Shown here piece by piece: positions 1 through 10,163 of a stretch of 64,000 bases of DNA. This DNA is from Rhynchopus euleeides (lineage: Eukaryota; Euglenozoa; Diplonemea; Diplonemida; Diplonemidae), in assembly GCA_963210315.1 (NCBI GenBank), contig OY723286.1, forward strand, positions 930,001 to 994,000, given 5' to 3'. The notes under the pieces are model-generated. The model searched no databases, had not been told where the DNA came from, and saw only the letters and a list, made by a program, of their open reading frames with translations. Position numbers and translations under genes: made by a program. Each line of letters opens with the position of its first letter. Positions within the stretch are counted from its first letter, which is position 1.

Positions 1-519
1 GTTGACAGCGCCGAGGTAGCTCGTGTCCTTCACCTTGCGCTTGAAGTCGTCGCTCAGGGCCTTGTGCCCCGCAAGAAGGCTGGCGCGCACGCAGGAGGTG
101 GCGGGCAGGTTCTTCTCCCACAGGGCGCTGCACTCCTTCAGCTCGTCGTCGCCGCAGCCAGAGCAGGCGCAGCGTGCAGCGGTCCTGTAGTTGTAGGGGA
201 GGAAGTCGCCCCCAGCCCACTCGGCAGGGTTGTCAGAACCGGTCTCCTGCGTGTACCACAGGCAGGCGGTCTTGTCGTTGGAGGGGGGAGGGGGTGCGCA
301 CGTGTCAGACCCACCGCACTCGCAGTATTTTGCGTCCTTCTTGTCGATGGTCTCGTAGTAGGCGCACGGGTTGTCGTTGAACCACCCGTCCCTGTAGCAC
401 TTCGCGGTGGTGGGGCACCACTCGCACCCGGCGTTGGCACACTCACCGCAGGTGGTCTTGTCCCCGCATGCGGCAGCGGCAGCGCATGCCATCGAGGCAA
501 CGAGCAACGTGCGGAACAT
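1..519 (-). CDS. Cys-rich secreted protein, PSI/plexin-like N-terminus (3' end outside window)
   Basis: The frame opens at ATG 519-517 and stays open for 173 codons to the window edge, so the C-terminus is missing. The first ~17 residues (MFRTLLVASMACAAAAA) look like a signal peptide. A compact Cys cluster follows, CGECANAGCEWCPTTAKCY, whose spacing resembles PSI (plexin-semaphorin-integrin) modules. A second Cys-rich stretch follows (YCECGGSDTC, then CACSGCGDDELKEC after a Pro-rich linker). PSI modules are small disulfide folds of extracellular proteins; no catalytic motif is visible. It is the first of the run of secreted-protein genes all read from this strand. The signal peptide and Cys pattern are seen directly; the PSI assignment is inference from spacing alone. 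Confidence 0.7.
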   Translation of the reverse strand, partial: MFRTLLVASMACAAAAACGDKTTCGECANAGCEWCPTTAKCYRDGWFNDNPCAYYETIDKKDAKYCECGGSDTCAPPPPSNDKTACLWYTQETGSDNPAEWAGGDFLPYNYRTAARCACSGCGDDELKECSALWEKNLPATSCVRASLLAGHKALSDDFKRKVKDTSYLGAVN

Positions 520-1231
520 CTGTGAGGCCTTGATGTCGGAGTCAACCTGCGTGTGGTGTGTGTGCTGGAGCAGGGAGGAGGCGGGCTCGTGTGCCGGCTG
601 GGTATGTCTGGGCAACGGGGAGGTGTGGGGTGGTGGCCCTGGCCCTGCTTGGTCTTCATCATAGTCATCATCAGCCTGACCTCTGCAGGCCTTCCCACAG
701 CACGGCCTTCCCGTGTCCCGCCTGCAGTGAGCTCAGCCCCCCTTGGGGGTGAACACAGAGAGGATGTGGGAACGGGAAGGCACAGCGTTGGGCGGCAGAA
801 GGCATGCGGCACGAGCAGTATTGCCGCATGGCCCCCTCTGTGTGGATGCGAAAACAGGAAACAGAAAAGAAAAGCAGACAACGGCAGCACCGTCACGGCA
901 AGACGCGAGAGGGCTGGTGCAGGGAAGCCTGCACCTCACCAAACTGCCCAGGCATGCGGTGTGCTTGTCGGCTTGTTGGCTGTGGGCTCCGCTGTGCAGT
1001 GCATTGCGTTGCTTTGCATTGCTGCCTATATATTGAGCACGGAGGAAAGGAAACGAAGCGAAAGGCAAACAAACAATTGAATCATAAAAACAACACCGTG
1101 CGGCAGTGCCGCAGCACAGGGCATTGCAGGGCGTGTTGCATTGTAGATGCGCTCTGCTGCACCCGAGCTGCAGGCACCCACACGGCGACTCACCTCACAC
1201 CTCAGAACTCAGACAACAGACGTCAACCACC
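520..1231. other. Intergenic, nothing recognised
   Basis: This 0.7 kb lies between two minus-strand genes. Short frames exist on both strands but none has a signal peptide, motif or codon pattern like the neighbours. No tRNA-like or repeat structure was seen. Confidence 0.5.
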
Positions 1232-1876
1232 TCACTGCTTCCAGGAGAAGCCACGAGCCTGGAAAGCGTTGCCGGTGCTCGCGTCCATGACGATGCACTG
1301 GAAGTTGCTGCCCTCGGCAACGACACCCGTGTTGGCGGTGACGACAGAGCCCTGCTTGAACTGGAGGGAGCCGGAGGCAGCCACCTGGCGCGTCGAGTTG
1401 ACCGTGACGGCCGCCCCGTCGAACACCTTCGCCGCCTGCGTCCCGAAGTTGGCGTACCCGTCCACCTGGTACGCACCCGCGATCCCGCCAGCCAGGAAGG
1501 CCAGCTCACCCTTGACGGACACCTTCGGGCACGCCACCTGTGCCGCCCCGCTGTTGATCTCCAGGTGCCCGTTCCCCTGCACCATGATGGTGCGTGCCAC
1601 GGTCAGGTTCGCCAGCACGCGCAGGCGCGCCGAGTTCGCCACCATGTTCCCCATTGTCAGCGACCCGATGCTGGTCGGCTGCACCAGCACCACCGTGGCG
1701 TCCTTCGCCTCCGCGTCGTCGATCGTCACGTCGTCGTTCGCCCCCGGCACCACGGCGGGGTACCAGTTGTTCGCCGTCGTCCACTGCTGGTCGTTCACAA
1801 TCCCGGTCCACTTCACCTGCGTCCCAGACGACACGGCCACAATGGCCGCAAGCACTGCGAACGACGTCATCTGCAT
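1232..1876 (-). CDS. Secreted beta-helix-like protein
   Basis: The protein has 214 residues from the ATG at 1876, chosen because MQMTSFAVLAAIVAVSSG is a good signal peptide. The frame is open 27 codons further upstream, but that part is low-complexity and Arg/Thr-rich. The mature part begins VKWTGIVNDQQWTTANNW followed by a VPGANDDVTID motif. This W...W..NW...VPG.NDDV.I pattern is typical of secreted parallel beta-helix or adhesin proteins that carry short hydrophobic rungs. Rung-like strands repeat through the rest (for example VVLVQPTSIGSLTMGN and LRVLANLTVARTIMVQG). There are almost no cysteines, unlike the neighbours, and no enzyme motif was recognised. A surface or carbohydrate-binding role is inference. 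Confidence 0.75.
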   Translation of the reverse strand: MQMTSFAVLAAIVAVSSGTQVKWTGIVNDQQWTTANNWYPAVVPGANDDVTIDDAEAKDATVVLVQPTSIGSLTMGNMVANSARLRVLANLTVARTIMVQGNGHLEINSGAAQVACPKVSVKGELAFLAGGIAGAYQVDGYANFGTQAAKVFDGAAVTVNSTRQVAASGSLQFKQGSVVTANTGVVAEGSNFQCIVMDASTGNAFQARGFSWKQ

Positions 1877-3530
1877 TGTCTGTGTCTTTGAGGGTGTCTT
1901 GCGGTGTCTCCTTCGTCTGCAGGTGGTGTGGGTGTCAGGGTTGGAGCGCAAGTGCAAAGGGGCAACAAGGGGCTGGTGTCAGGTGGCCACATGCCACACA
2001 TGCGTGAGCGACATGGTGTCAGTGGGGGTGCAGCACGGGTAGGGATTGGGAGCGGGGCAATAACGGGTGGGACGAGGTTGGGGCCGTTTCGATGGTTATC
2101 AACTGCATTCCGATCGGCCCACAACTACGCATCAACGAGTTAGTTCGGCCCGTGGGATCAAGTCCTCCTGTGGGGTGGGGGCCAGCGGGGCGAGACCCGT
2201 GTGGGGCCTCCACCTGAGGAGGGCTGTTGTAGTTTTGAGGGTGTCCCACGCAGGAGGTCCTTTTCCGCCCATTGGAATTAGCACGGCTGTATGGGTCGGA
2301 GAAGGGAAGGGAATAAAGAGAGTAGAGTAGACTAGAGTAGAGTAGAAAAGACAAGACGCCTGAAAAGCAAAAGGAAGCGGACAAAAGGCCCATGGAATAC
2401 ACCTCCAGCCCAGCCCAGCCCAGCAGAAGGGGGAAGGAGGCGAGGCGGGGCGAGGCAGCTGCGCCGCTGTGGCACAACCACCTGCGCCTGCACCTGCACC
2501 CCACCGCCCCCGCCTGTGGGGCAAAGCAAAGCAAAGCAGGAGGCACATCAGCAGGGCAGCGCATGCAGTTCACTCCCATGCAGAGGTGGTTTTCGCAGAC
2601 GGACGCCTCGACCAAGGCCACAAACCACCCGCGTGCACGTGCACCACACAACGCTGCCGCACATTCCTCCTGTCGGGGGTTCCCCAAGGAGGTCTCAGCG
2701 GCCGCAACGTGGTGGTGCACGGCAGGCGGGCGGGTGATGCCTTCTCTGTGTTCGTTCGAGTGCTCCCGCTGCGACCCGTCCGAAAAAAAGGCGGGCTACC
2801 TCTCTGGGTGTGTGCGTGTGTGCTTGCTGCGCAAAAGAGAGACGTTAATGGTAGATGGTTCGATTCGATATGATACGACACGATACGATGCGGCACGTGG
2901 CGCCTTGATCCTCTGAAGATGGATGGGTCGTACGGGGAGTGTTAGTGTAACTAGGAGCTCCACTCACACCCCCACACAGCACCACCACCTGCTGAGGCTT
3001 AGAAAAGAAAATCGGCAACAAATCAGCCACAAGTTCACAGGATGCCTCTGTGGGGCACGGTGTGTCCTCTCCCAGCGACATTCAGGCTCCCAGGCGGGTG
3101 CTGCCCACTTGCACTTGTGTCAGAACAAGGCACAACCGGGCAACACAAACGCCAAATGGCTCATCTCGTCTAGGCCGGGAGGGCACACACCGCGCCTTGT
3201 TGCGGTTTCGGGGACGCGGGGATGCAGGGGATGAAAAAGCAAAAGAGGGGCATACAACGCGAAGAGGTGGGGGTAGTCCAGTAGTCCAGTAGTCCACCAC
3301 CACCCAAAAAAGAACAAACAAAGCAGTGCGGAGAGGTGGGGGGCTACAGAGCTCCCCCGCCCGTCCTGCCCTGCTCTGCCATGCCCTTGTCTTTGTGTTT
3401 CTGTTTGAAGTTGAGTTTGAGAGCAACAAAGAAGCCACACACAGCTGTCTCCATCACCCAGCCACCCAGTCGCCACACAGCCTGTTGGGGCTCAGCAGCA
3501 ACATCTGTACCGCAAGGGGCCTCTGCCCTC
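1877..3530. other. Intergenic with short simple repeats
   Basis: This 1.65 kb has no supported gene. Small tandem repeats are visible: AGTAG-type units at about 2318-2346, GATACGA-like units at about 2863-2892 and AGTAGTCC units at about 3272-3298. Nothing else was recognised. Confidence 0.5.
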
Positions 3531-3899
3531 CTACATGACCCAGGTGCGGCACGTGATCTCCTTGCAGCAGCGGCTCATCTTCTGGCAGATCCCGTACTTC
3601 CACATGTGGTCGGAGCACACAGACTCGTCCGTCTGCTCGTACCCGGCCGGGCACGACGGCATGGCCTGGCAGCAGATGGGCGCCTCAGGCTGCTTCACCC
3701 TGCAGCGGATCGTGCTGCAGCACAGCGACGCCTCCTGGCACAGCCCGGCCTTCACGTCGGCCGCCGTGCACGTCGCGTCGCGCGTCGTGTCGGCAGGGCA
3801 CGTCGGGAACGCCAGGCAGCAGATCTGCTGCGCCTCCGCCTGCACCCCCGCAGCGATGAGGCACGCCGCCGCCAGCAGGATTGTGCGCGATGCGAACAT
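3531..3899 (-). CDS. Small secreted protein with two CC-type Cys domains
   Basis: The 122-residue protein starts at 3899 with the signal peptide MFASRTILLAAACLIAAG. The mature part is two tandem copies of one Cys module: ICCLAFPTCPA...C...LCQEASLCCSTIRC and ICCQAMPSCPAGYEQ...C...ICQKMSRCCKEITC. The pattern is [IV]CC-x-A-x-P-[ST]-C, a central Cys, then C-x4/5-CC-x3-C. The same module forms the C-terminus of the two Cys-rich proteins at 24410-25093 and 30421-31104. I cannot match it to a named family. Eight cysteines per module suggest a small disulfide-knotted extracellular domain. Function unknown. Confidence 0.8.
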   Translation of the reverse strand: MFASRTILLAAACLIAAGVQAEAQQICCLAFPTCPADTTRDATCTAADVKAGLCQEASLCCSTIRCRVKQPEAPICCQAMPSCPAGYEQTDESVCSDHMWKYGICQKMSRCCKEITCRTWVM

Positions 3900-4077
3900 T
3901 TTGTAGTTGGTGTTGTGGGTAGTCTTGTGGTCTGGGTGTCCTGTGGGGTGTCGGGTGTGCACTGATGTGATGCGAGGAGTGTTGGCGACGCGAGTGAGTG
4001 CAACAGGTGCAGTGTACGGGTGTGGCAGTGTGGGTGGGCTTTGTCACTTCAGCTGCATTGCACCTTCTGCACCTGAT

Positions 4078-4732
4078 GTGCGTGTCGGTCTCTGGCGCTG
4101 CAAGACGAGAGGATGAAACATGAAACTCAAACCTGAAGCAGAATCACTTCAGGCGAAAGGTGGAACAAGATGCCGCATGGGCAAACAAACAGCGCTTGGC
4201 ACAGATGACCAGGCAACGGGAATACAAACAGCAAACAGGCACAGCACTGCCGACCTTTGCCGGCAGTGCCGTCTATAGGAAACAAACAACAAAGCGAGAA
4301 TCTGCCGGAGTCTATAGCAAGAACGGCAACAAGGTGAGTGCGTGAGAGCCGGAATGGACGCAACCACGTGCACACACCCACACCCACACCGTGACGGTGC
4401 GAGTGCGAGCAGAGGGCAGTGCGGTCTCTGGCGACTCTGCGGCCTCAGCCTACTGGGCAAAGGCATTACGCCTACGCCGCGTGTTCAGATTCGTACTTTC
4501 GTTTCAGTTCATTCAGCGAGACAAGACAACACAAGAATAAGGAACAAGTGGAGACGTGCCGTATGTGGGTTGTGTGAGACACACACAGACACAGAAACCA
4601 GTGTGGTGGTTGTCAGGCGAGTTGAACACATGAAGAAGAGAAGAAGATGTGGAGTGGATTGATGAAACAGAACCATCAGAAACAAGACTTGTCACACTGT
4701 GATCGATCGGATCAATATCAGACCACATCAGA
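4078..4732. repeat. Duplicated 3' flank of the peroxidase gene, copy 1
   Basis: About 650 bp downstream of peroxidase copy 1 matches 44957-45621 downstream of copy 2 with small indels and substitutions. The match continues into both coding regions, so gene plus 3' flank were duplicated together. No open frame inside it is convincing. Confidence 0.8.
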
Positions 4733-4925
4733 TCACATGCCAAGCTCCTGGACATGGCGCCAGGCAGCAAGGTAGTGGGTGTTGAACTGCTGGCGGTTCT
4801 GGGCGAACTGGCGCACAATGTTGCGCAGCCGGTTGTCCGCACGCATCACCATGTCGATGGGGAGCATGGTGAAGCGGCCGCCGGGCCCGCCGCGGTACTG
4901 CAGGTCCGTCTGGCCCTGCTGGGCT

Positions 4926-4945
4926 GTGCCGCGGCCCCAGTTCCC
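4926..4945. repeat. Target-site duplication of LINE-A, 3' side
   Basis: GTGCCGCGGCCCCAGTTCCC is repeated exactly at 9181-9200. The uninterrupted peroxidase copy 2 contains this sequence once. Confidence 0.95.
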
Positions 4946-7900
4946 TTGTCCAGCATCAGTAGAGTGTCCAGTCTGGCGGACGACTGCTACTGTCCGCCCG
5001 GGCCCTCACACCGGTGATTCCGGCTCTCCTCGCGAGTGCCGAGTGACCCCCACCTCCAGCTTGTCGACTGCCGCGTTGGCGGCGGCGTCCGCGTCCGCAT
5101 TCCACTTTCGGCCCACGTGCACGAGAGTGATTCGTGTGCCGGCCGCCCGCAGGGCGGCGATGCGTTCTCTGGCCTTGACGTACAGCGGGCGGAGCTTCTT
5201 GCTCCGGCACATGGTGTCGGTGTTGACCTGGTCCGCAACCAGCTGACTATCGCCATACACCACCACCTCGCCCACCGGCGGGTGGTCAATCAGTTCATCT
5301 AGGCAGAGCAGTAGACCCGCGTACTCCGCCTCGTTCACAGTGCACCCCTGCGCCAGTCTGCTCTGCGCGGTCCACACCACCACACCACTCGCGGTTTTGC
5401 GCACTGCACCCGCACCCGTGCCCGCCCGCTTCTTGGCAGTGCCCTTCCCCCGTCTGAGGGACCCGTCGAAGAAAAGGGTTTCCACCCCACTCCGCGGTTG
5501 GGGCTCAGCTCGTGCCACCACATGACCAGCCGCCGCGGCCTCGTACACGGCTCTCCTCTCGTCGCGGCCCGCCTCTTGGACCAGAACCTCCATCGTGGTC
5601 CAGCTCGGGCGCGGTGTCAGCGACGCGGCCTCTCGCACTTGCTCCTTCAGCCTAGTGAGCATCGCTTCGACCGCCTGCGTGCACAGCAAGCGAGGACGCC
5701 GGTTCAGCCCGCCGCACTGCAGCTGTCCGATGAAGGGCTCCAGAGACTTGCACTTGGACTCCCCGCCCTTCTTCCCCGGGTGGATGTACTCACCGGGTCC
5801 CGCAATGGCTTCACATGTGCGCATCCAGGCAGCCATCAGCGTACCCTTGTCCCTCGCAGTCAGGGCCCGCTGCCCCTTCTTCTTGCTCCCCGGCGAGAAC
5901 ACGACGTCGACGCCGGTGAACACCTCGAAGTCCACCGCGAGTTCCAACCAGGATACGTGGTACTTGCGGTTGTTTTCGTCGTCCGGCCACTTCAGCTGCC
6001 TCCACCAGTCGCGGACCGCGAAATAGGCCGGCACCCCAGCCACCTTAGACCAGGCTTGCGGCGGCAGGGCATCAGGGAGCTTGTCGTAGGTCTCAAGGGG
6101 TTCCTCAGGGTCCCAACCCCAAGGAAAGGGCTCGCGTACCGACACCCCTGTGGCCGGTTCAGCCTCGCGCTGCTTGAGGAGTCGCTCCCTCTGGAGGATA
6201 ATCTCCGTGTACAGTCCAAGCAGCTGCCGCAGGCACTTCGCATTGCCGTGTCCCTGCCGCATCACAAACCCCAGCGGCAGAATCCCGTTCCGAGCCAAGC
6301 AGGGGGGCCAGTTGGTCCTGTCCGCCGCCACCACATCCCGATACGCCGGTAGCCGGCGGTAGTCCGCCGTCGCCTCGCAGCGCCACCACATGTGTTCGTG
6401 GTCCTCCTTCTCGAGCCCACACAACTTACACATGCCATTCCCCTGCTTGTAATGGCGGAGGCGGCGGTCTTCGGTGACCTGGTCTCCAGCGATGATCGCC
6501 CGCATGATTCCCGCACGGTATGGTTCCGGTTCCCCCGACCACACTCGGGTGACAGCCATGTAGTCGACCCCGTCGCGCATGCCCGTCGTGTCTTCCCGTT
6601 TCTTTGCAGCAATCTCCCGCCACCTGGCCGCACGAACCATCTCACGCAGGTCGTGCAACACCGCAGGTCGATCCTCGCACCCGAGATCGATCGCCTTGTC
6701 GGAGTCACGTGCCTTGAGGCGCCCCGCATCGGGCCACTTCCAGCGCAGGTCCGAGAGCGCCGTCTGTACCAGGGCCACCGGCCCGGGAGTCGCCGCCTTG
6801 ATCTCCGCAGCCGTCAGCGCACCGGCCCTGCTCGGCCCCCGTGGACCCCTCGCGGGGGTGCGTAGGCTTCTGATCTCAGTCACCAGCTGCCAGAGATCCG
6901 GGCATCTGTGGCGCACGGTGTGCATCGCCACCAGTCGTTGGTACTGGATGTAGGACGTCGGGTCCACGCGGTGAGCCGGGCACAGCAAGTTGCGCACGAT
7001 CATCGGGCATCGCCGTGCCTTCTGAAACTTCCACAGCACACGCATGACAGCCATGTCAAGGGAGCTCAAGGTGCCCCACAGCGGGTTGGCTGTGTGGATC
7101 GCGGCGAAGGCCATCGGCATCACCATCGTCGCGAGAATCTTCGCCTTGGCCGGGAACCCCAGGTTGAGGTATTTCGCTTCCAGGCGGCGGCACACCTCAA
7201 TTGCCTGTTTGACACGCTTGTCACAGATCCCCGAGATCTTCTCCCGCGACACCAGACAGATCTGCGCCCCAAGGTCCTTTATCTCGCCTCTGGCTTGCAC
7301 GATGGGCTCCCCTTGGAGAACTAGAGTCAGCGTCTCCCCCGGGTCGGTGGAGAAGCATCTCCCCTTTGTCCCGTACCGCAGGTCCGTCAGCTCCGAGAAC
7401 TCCTCGGTGAGCCGTAGCCCCCTCCGGATCTTGGCGAGGTCTGTGTCCAGCAACTTCTTGTCGTCAGCGTAGAGGCCGGTTCCACACTGTGCCTCTGCTC
7501 GGACCACCCTGTCCCACACCGCCATCACGGGGTTCAGCCACAGTACGGACAGGGGGCACCCCTGGAGGATCCCGTTGAAGGCGGCGAAGGGTTGACCCAC
7601 CGAACCCTGCACTTTAAACCGCCTCCTGAGGCCATGGTACATCGCCCGGGAGGGCCGCCGCACTCTGTCGTCGAGACCCATCATTTCCAGGAGGCCGAAG
7701 ATGATATCCCATGGCACCGAGTCAAAGCACTTTTTGACGTCGAGGAGAACCCCACGCAGAGGCACGCCCGTCAGGGATGCTTTCTCAGCTAGCAGCGCAG
7801 TCTTCATGTACGCCCCGAAAGCACCCTTGCCCGTACGGAAGCCGTACATGCTGTCAGTCGCCCACTCCTCCTGCCAGACCATCAGTTGGCTTACCCTGGC

Positions 7901-9180
7901 TTTCGCCCACACCCTGTATATCACCGACATGACCGTAATAGGGCGATGGTCCAGCGGGTCGGGGTCCTCCTCCTTCGGGATCATCGATACAGTCGCCGAC
8001 AGCAGAGCTTCGGGCCACTCACCCGACAGCTCCACGCCATTCAGAACTTCCGCCAGGGCTGCGTAGAACGCCCGCGGCAACAGCTTCAGCTCCTCAGCGT
8101 ACCAGCCGTCCGTGCCTGGCGCCTTCCCCGAGCCCATGTCCGCAGCCGCCATGTGCAGTTGCTCCCCACTCAGAGGCTGGAGGGGCAGCGGAACCTCAGG
8201 GATGTAGGCGGCGTAACGCTCCTTGAACAGCTCCCACGAGGGGCCTCCATCGCGGTGGCGTTGCATGATGGGGAGCCATGCGTCCAGGAGCCAGCTGTCC
8301 ATCACCGACCGATCGGTCGTTTCCTCATCCTGGCGACGCATCAGCACCGACGTGCGTGGCGGGCCCCGGAGCCTCCGGTAGATCTTCCCGGGGTTCCGAT
8401 GCCAGGAGGTGTGGGTCTCCCGCATGTACAGGCGGCGCCGCCGCACCGTCATCAGCTTCCGCTCCTTCTCGAGGGCGCGGTCGCACGCGGCCCGCACCAG
8501 CTCCAGCTCCCCCCGCGTCGGGGTCACCGGCTCCACGCGGCCTAGGAGCTCGGACGCCGCAGTGCGCACCTTCTCCCATGCCCCCCTGACGGAGACTGGC
8601 ATCGCACCTCCCACAGCACGGCGCTCCACCTCCCGGATCCTGCCCATCATGTCGAGGAGGCAGATCATCTTGCGGGTCAGGGCCCCGTCGTGACCCCAGC
8701 GTTGCCTGCCACATAGCCACTCCTGGCGGACCACCGCGGCGACACCCTTTTTGCGAGCCAGCGCTGCGGTCTTCGCCGACCCCTCGGCGTCCCGCGGCTC
8801 GCACGCGTGCACGGCCAGAAAGCTCGACGCAGCGGAGCACCATGTCTGCCAACGCTCTTCGACGTTCCCAGCTGGATCCCATTGGCGGGTCAGGGTGTCA
8901 CACACCTTTGCCGCCGCCTCCCGTAACGCGGGCTTCTCGTCCCTGCCGACCCGCCTGAGCGGCAGGATGGCCGGTACTGCGAGGCGGTCCACCCTTTGCC
9001 GGTACGCGAGCGTCCCGAAGCTCGCGTCCACCTGTCTGTGGGTCGGGATGTTCTTATCGTCCGATACACAGAGCGTCTCCAGGCCGCTGATCGCCACGTG
9101 GTTGGCGAGCACCAGGTCAATCCTAGACGCCGAGCGTCCCTCCGGTCCATCAGGGCTCTCGGTGTAGCAGGTAGGGTCCG
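4946..9180 (-). mobile_element. LINE-A: 5'-truncated non-LTR retrotransposon
   Basis: This 4235-bp insertion sits in the same sense as the host peroxidase gene and is bounded by identical 20-bp repeats (4926-4945 and 9181-9200). Its 5' end begins inside the endonuclease domain, so it is a truncated copy. It keeps a continuous frame through reverse transcriptase, Zn-knuckle and RNase H to a stop at 5006, followed by only ~60 bp of 3' UTR without a poly(A) tail. Identical target repeats and an open frame suggest a fairly young insertion. It is related to, but clearly diverged from, LINE-B at 33799-41813. Confidence 0.92.
5006..9180 (-). CDS. LINE-A ORF2 remnant: endonuclease C-terminus, RT, Zn-knuckle, RNase H
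   Basis: This is the reverse-transcription polyprotein of LINE-A without its N-terminus and own start codon. In order: the C-terminal part of an APE-type endonuclease (SRIDLVLANH and the terminal PTHRQVD His motif), reverse transcriptase with SMIPKEEDPDPLDHRPIT, DVKKCFDSVPW, ILQGCPLSV and the catalytic YADDKKLL, a CKLCGLEKEDHEHMWWRC zinc knuckle, and an RNase H domain with LFFDGS, NEAEYAGLL, VYGDSQLV and NADADAAANA covering the D-E-D-D catalytic set. It ends GEPESPV, nearly the same as the end of LINE-B. The open frame continues upstream into the peroxidase sequence in a different frame from the host protein, so that part is not a real N-terminus. Confidence 0.9.
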
Positions 9181-9200
9181 GTGCCGCGGCCCCAGTTCCC
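9181..9200. repeat. Target-site duplication of LINE-A, 5' side
   Basis: Exact partner of 4926-4945, 20 bp. Confidence 0.95.
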
Positions 9201-10163
9201 GTTCTCCAGGTTGAAGAAGTACTCGTTCCCGAAGACCAGGTTGTTTGCGGTCCACACGCCCTCGTTGTTGCTGACCTCTGTGTGCATCCCGCCCATCTGA
9301 TGTCCTCCCATGAGCGCGACGGCCTTATGCAAGGCCAGCGCGTCCCTGTCCAGGCTGATGTCGAGGCGCTCAAACACGTCGAAGAAGTGCTGCAGCGTGT
9401 CCGGGTGCGGGAAGTTGTCGTTGTTGAAGCGCTTCTGCGGGATGCGCGACGCGTCACCCACACACAGCCGCCCGGTCTCCGCCGGTGCCGTGAAGTCGCG
9501 CCGCCCGGGCCGCCAGAACAGCGACGGGGACCCCATGTACTCGTGCGCCACGTTCCCGGCCAGCTGGTACAGGTCTGCGTACGTGATGAAGGGGTGTGCA
9601 CGCTTCACCGCCTCCAGCGGGTCCGTCACAAGCGACATGATCGTGTTGTCCGGGATCCGGTTCTCGGGGGCCGTGCGCAGGCACCCCCCGACAGGGCCGC
9701 CCACAGGGCGTGCAGACGCGTCGTACGTCGTCACCGCGTGGAACGCCATCCGCACAAACAGCGGCCGCAGCTCTTCAGGGCTCGACTCGATCAGCTGCCC
9801 GATCGACTGCACCACGGGCTGGTACCGCGCACGTGCAGACGCGAGGATCGCCCGACCCGGCTGTGTCCTGGGCGGCCCGCTCTGTGCGGGTGTGGGTGCC
9901 GTGGGTGGCGGCACAGGCACAGGTGCAGGTGCAGGTGCTGGTGCAGGAACTCTGCCACCGCCACCACGCCCGCCCCTCCCGCCACGCCCACCTCCCGTCA
10001 CAGGTGGCACAGGCACAGGCGCTGGTGCAGGTGCCGGTGCAGGGGCGGGTGCCCCACCACCACCACCACCACCACCCCGGCCTCCGCGTCCACCACGCTG
10101 TGCCTGCACACCAGTCAGCTGCACGGCAAGCAGCGCCACCAGCACGACAGCGGTAGACCTCAT

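Larger units (their letters stand above)
4733..10163 (-). pseudogene. Secreted class I (ascorbate-type) peroxidase, copy 1, split by LINE-A
   Basis: The 5' part is 10163-9181 and the 3' part 4925-4733; removing the LINE and one 20-bp repeat gives 1176 nt, exactly 392 codons. The protein begins with signal peptide MRSTAVVLVALLAVQLTGVQA, then RGG-rich and Ala-Pro-rich linkers, then a peroxidase domain. Distal-site RMAFHAVTTYD and proximal-site ALMGGHQMGGMH match the ascorbate/cytochrome c peroxidase family (known R..WH and GGH motifs; distal Trp is Phe here). ITYADLYQLAG is also typical. Class I peroxidases use H2O2 to oxidise ascorbate or other donors; being secreted is unusual for the class. 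The LINE lies after the NWGRGT codons and removes the C-terminal helices from the reading frame, so this copy is presumably inactive. Compare the copy at 45622-46840. Confidence 0.85.

Noticed and set aside
9181-9601. N-terminal 140 codons of the long frame that contains LINE-A ORF2
   Set aside because: They are an out-of-frame reading of the peroxidase gene; the peroxidase protein itself is in a different frame.
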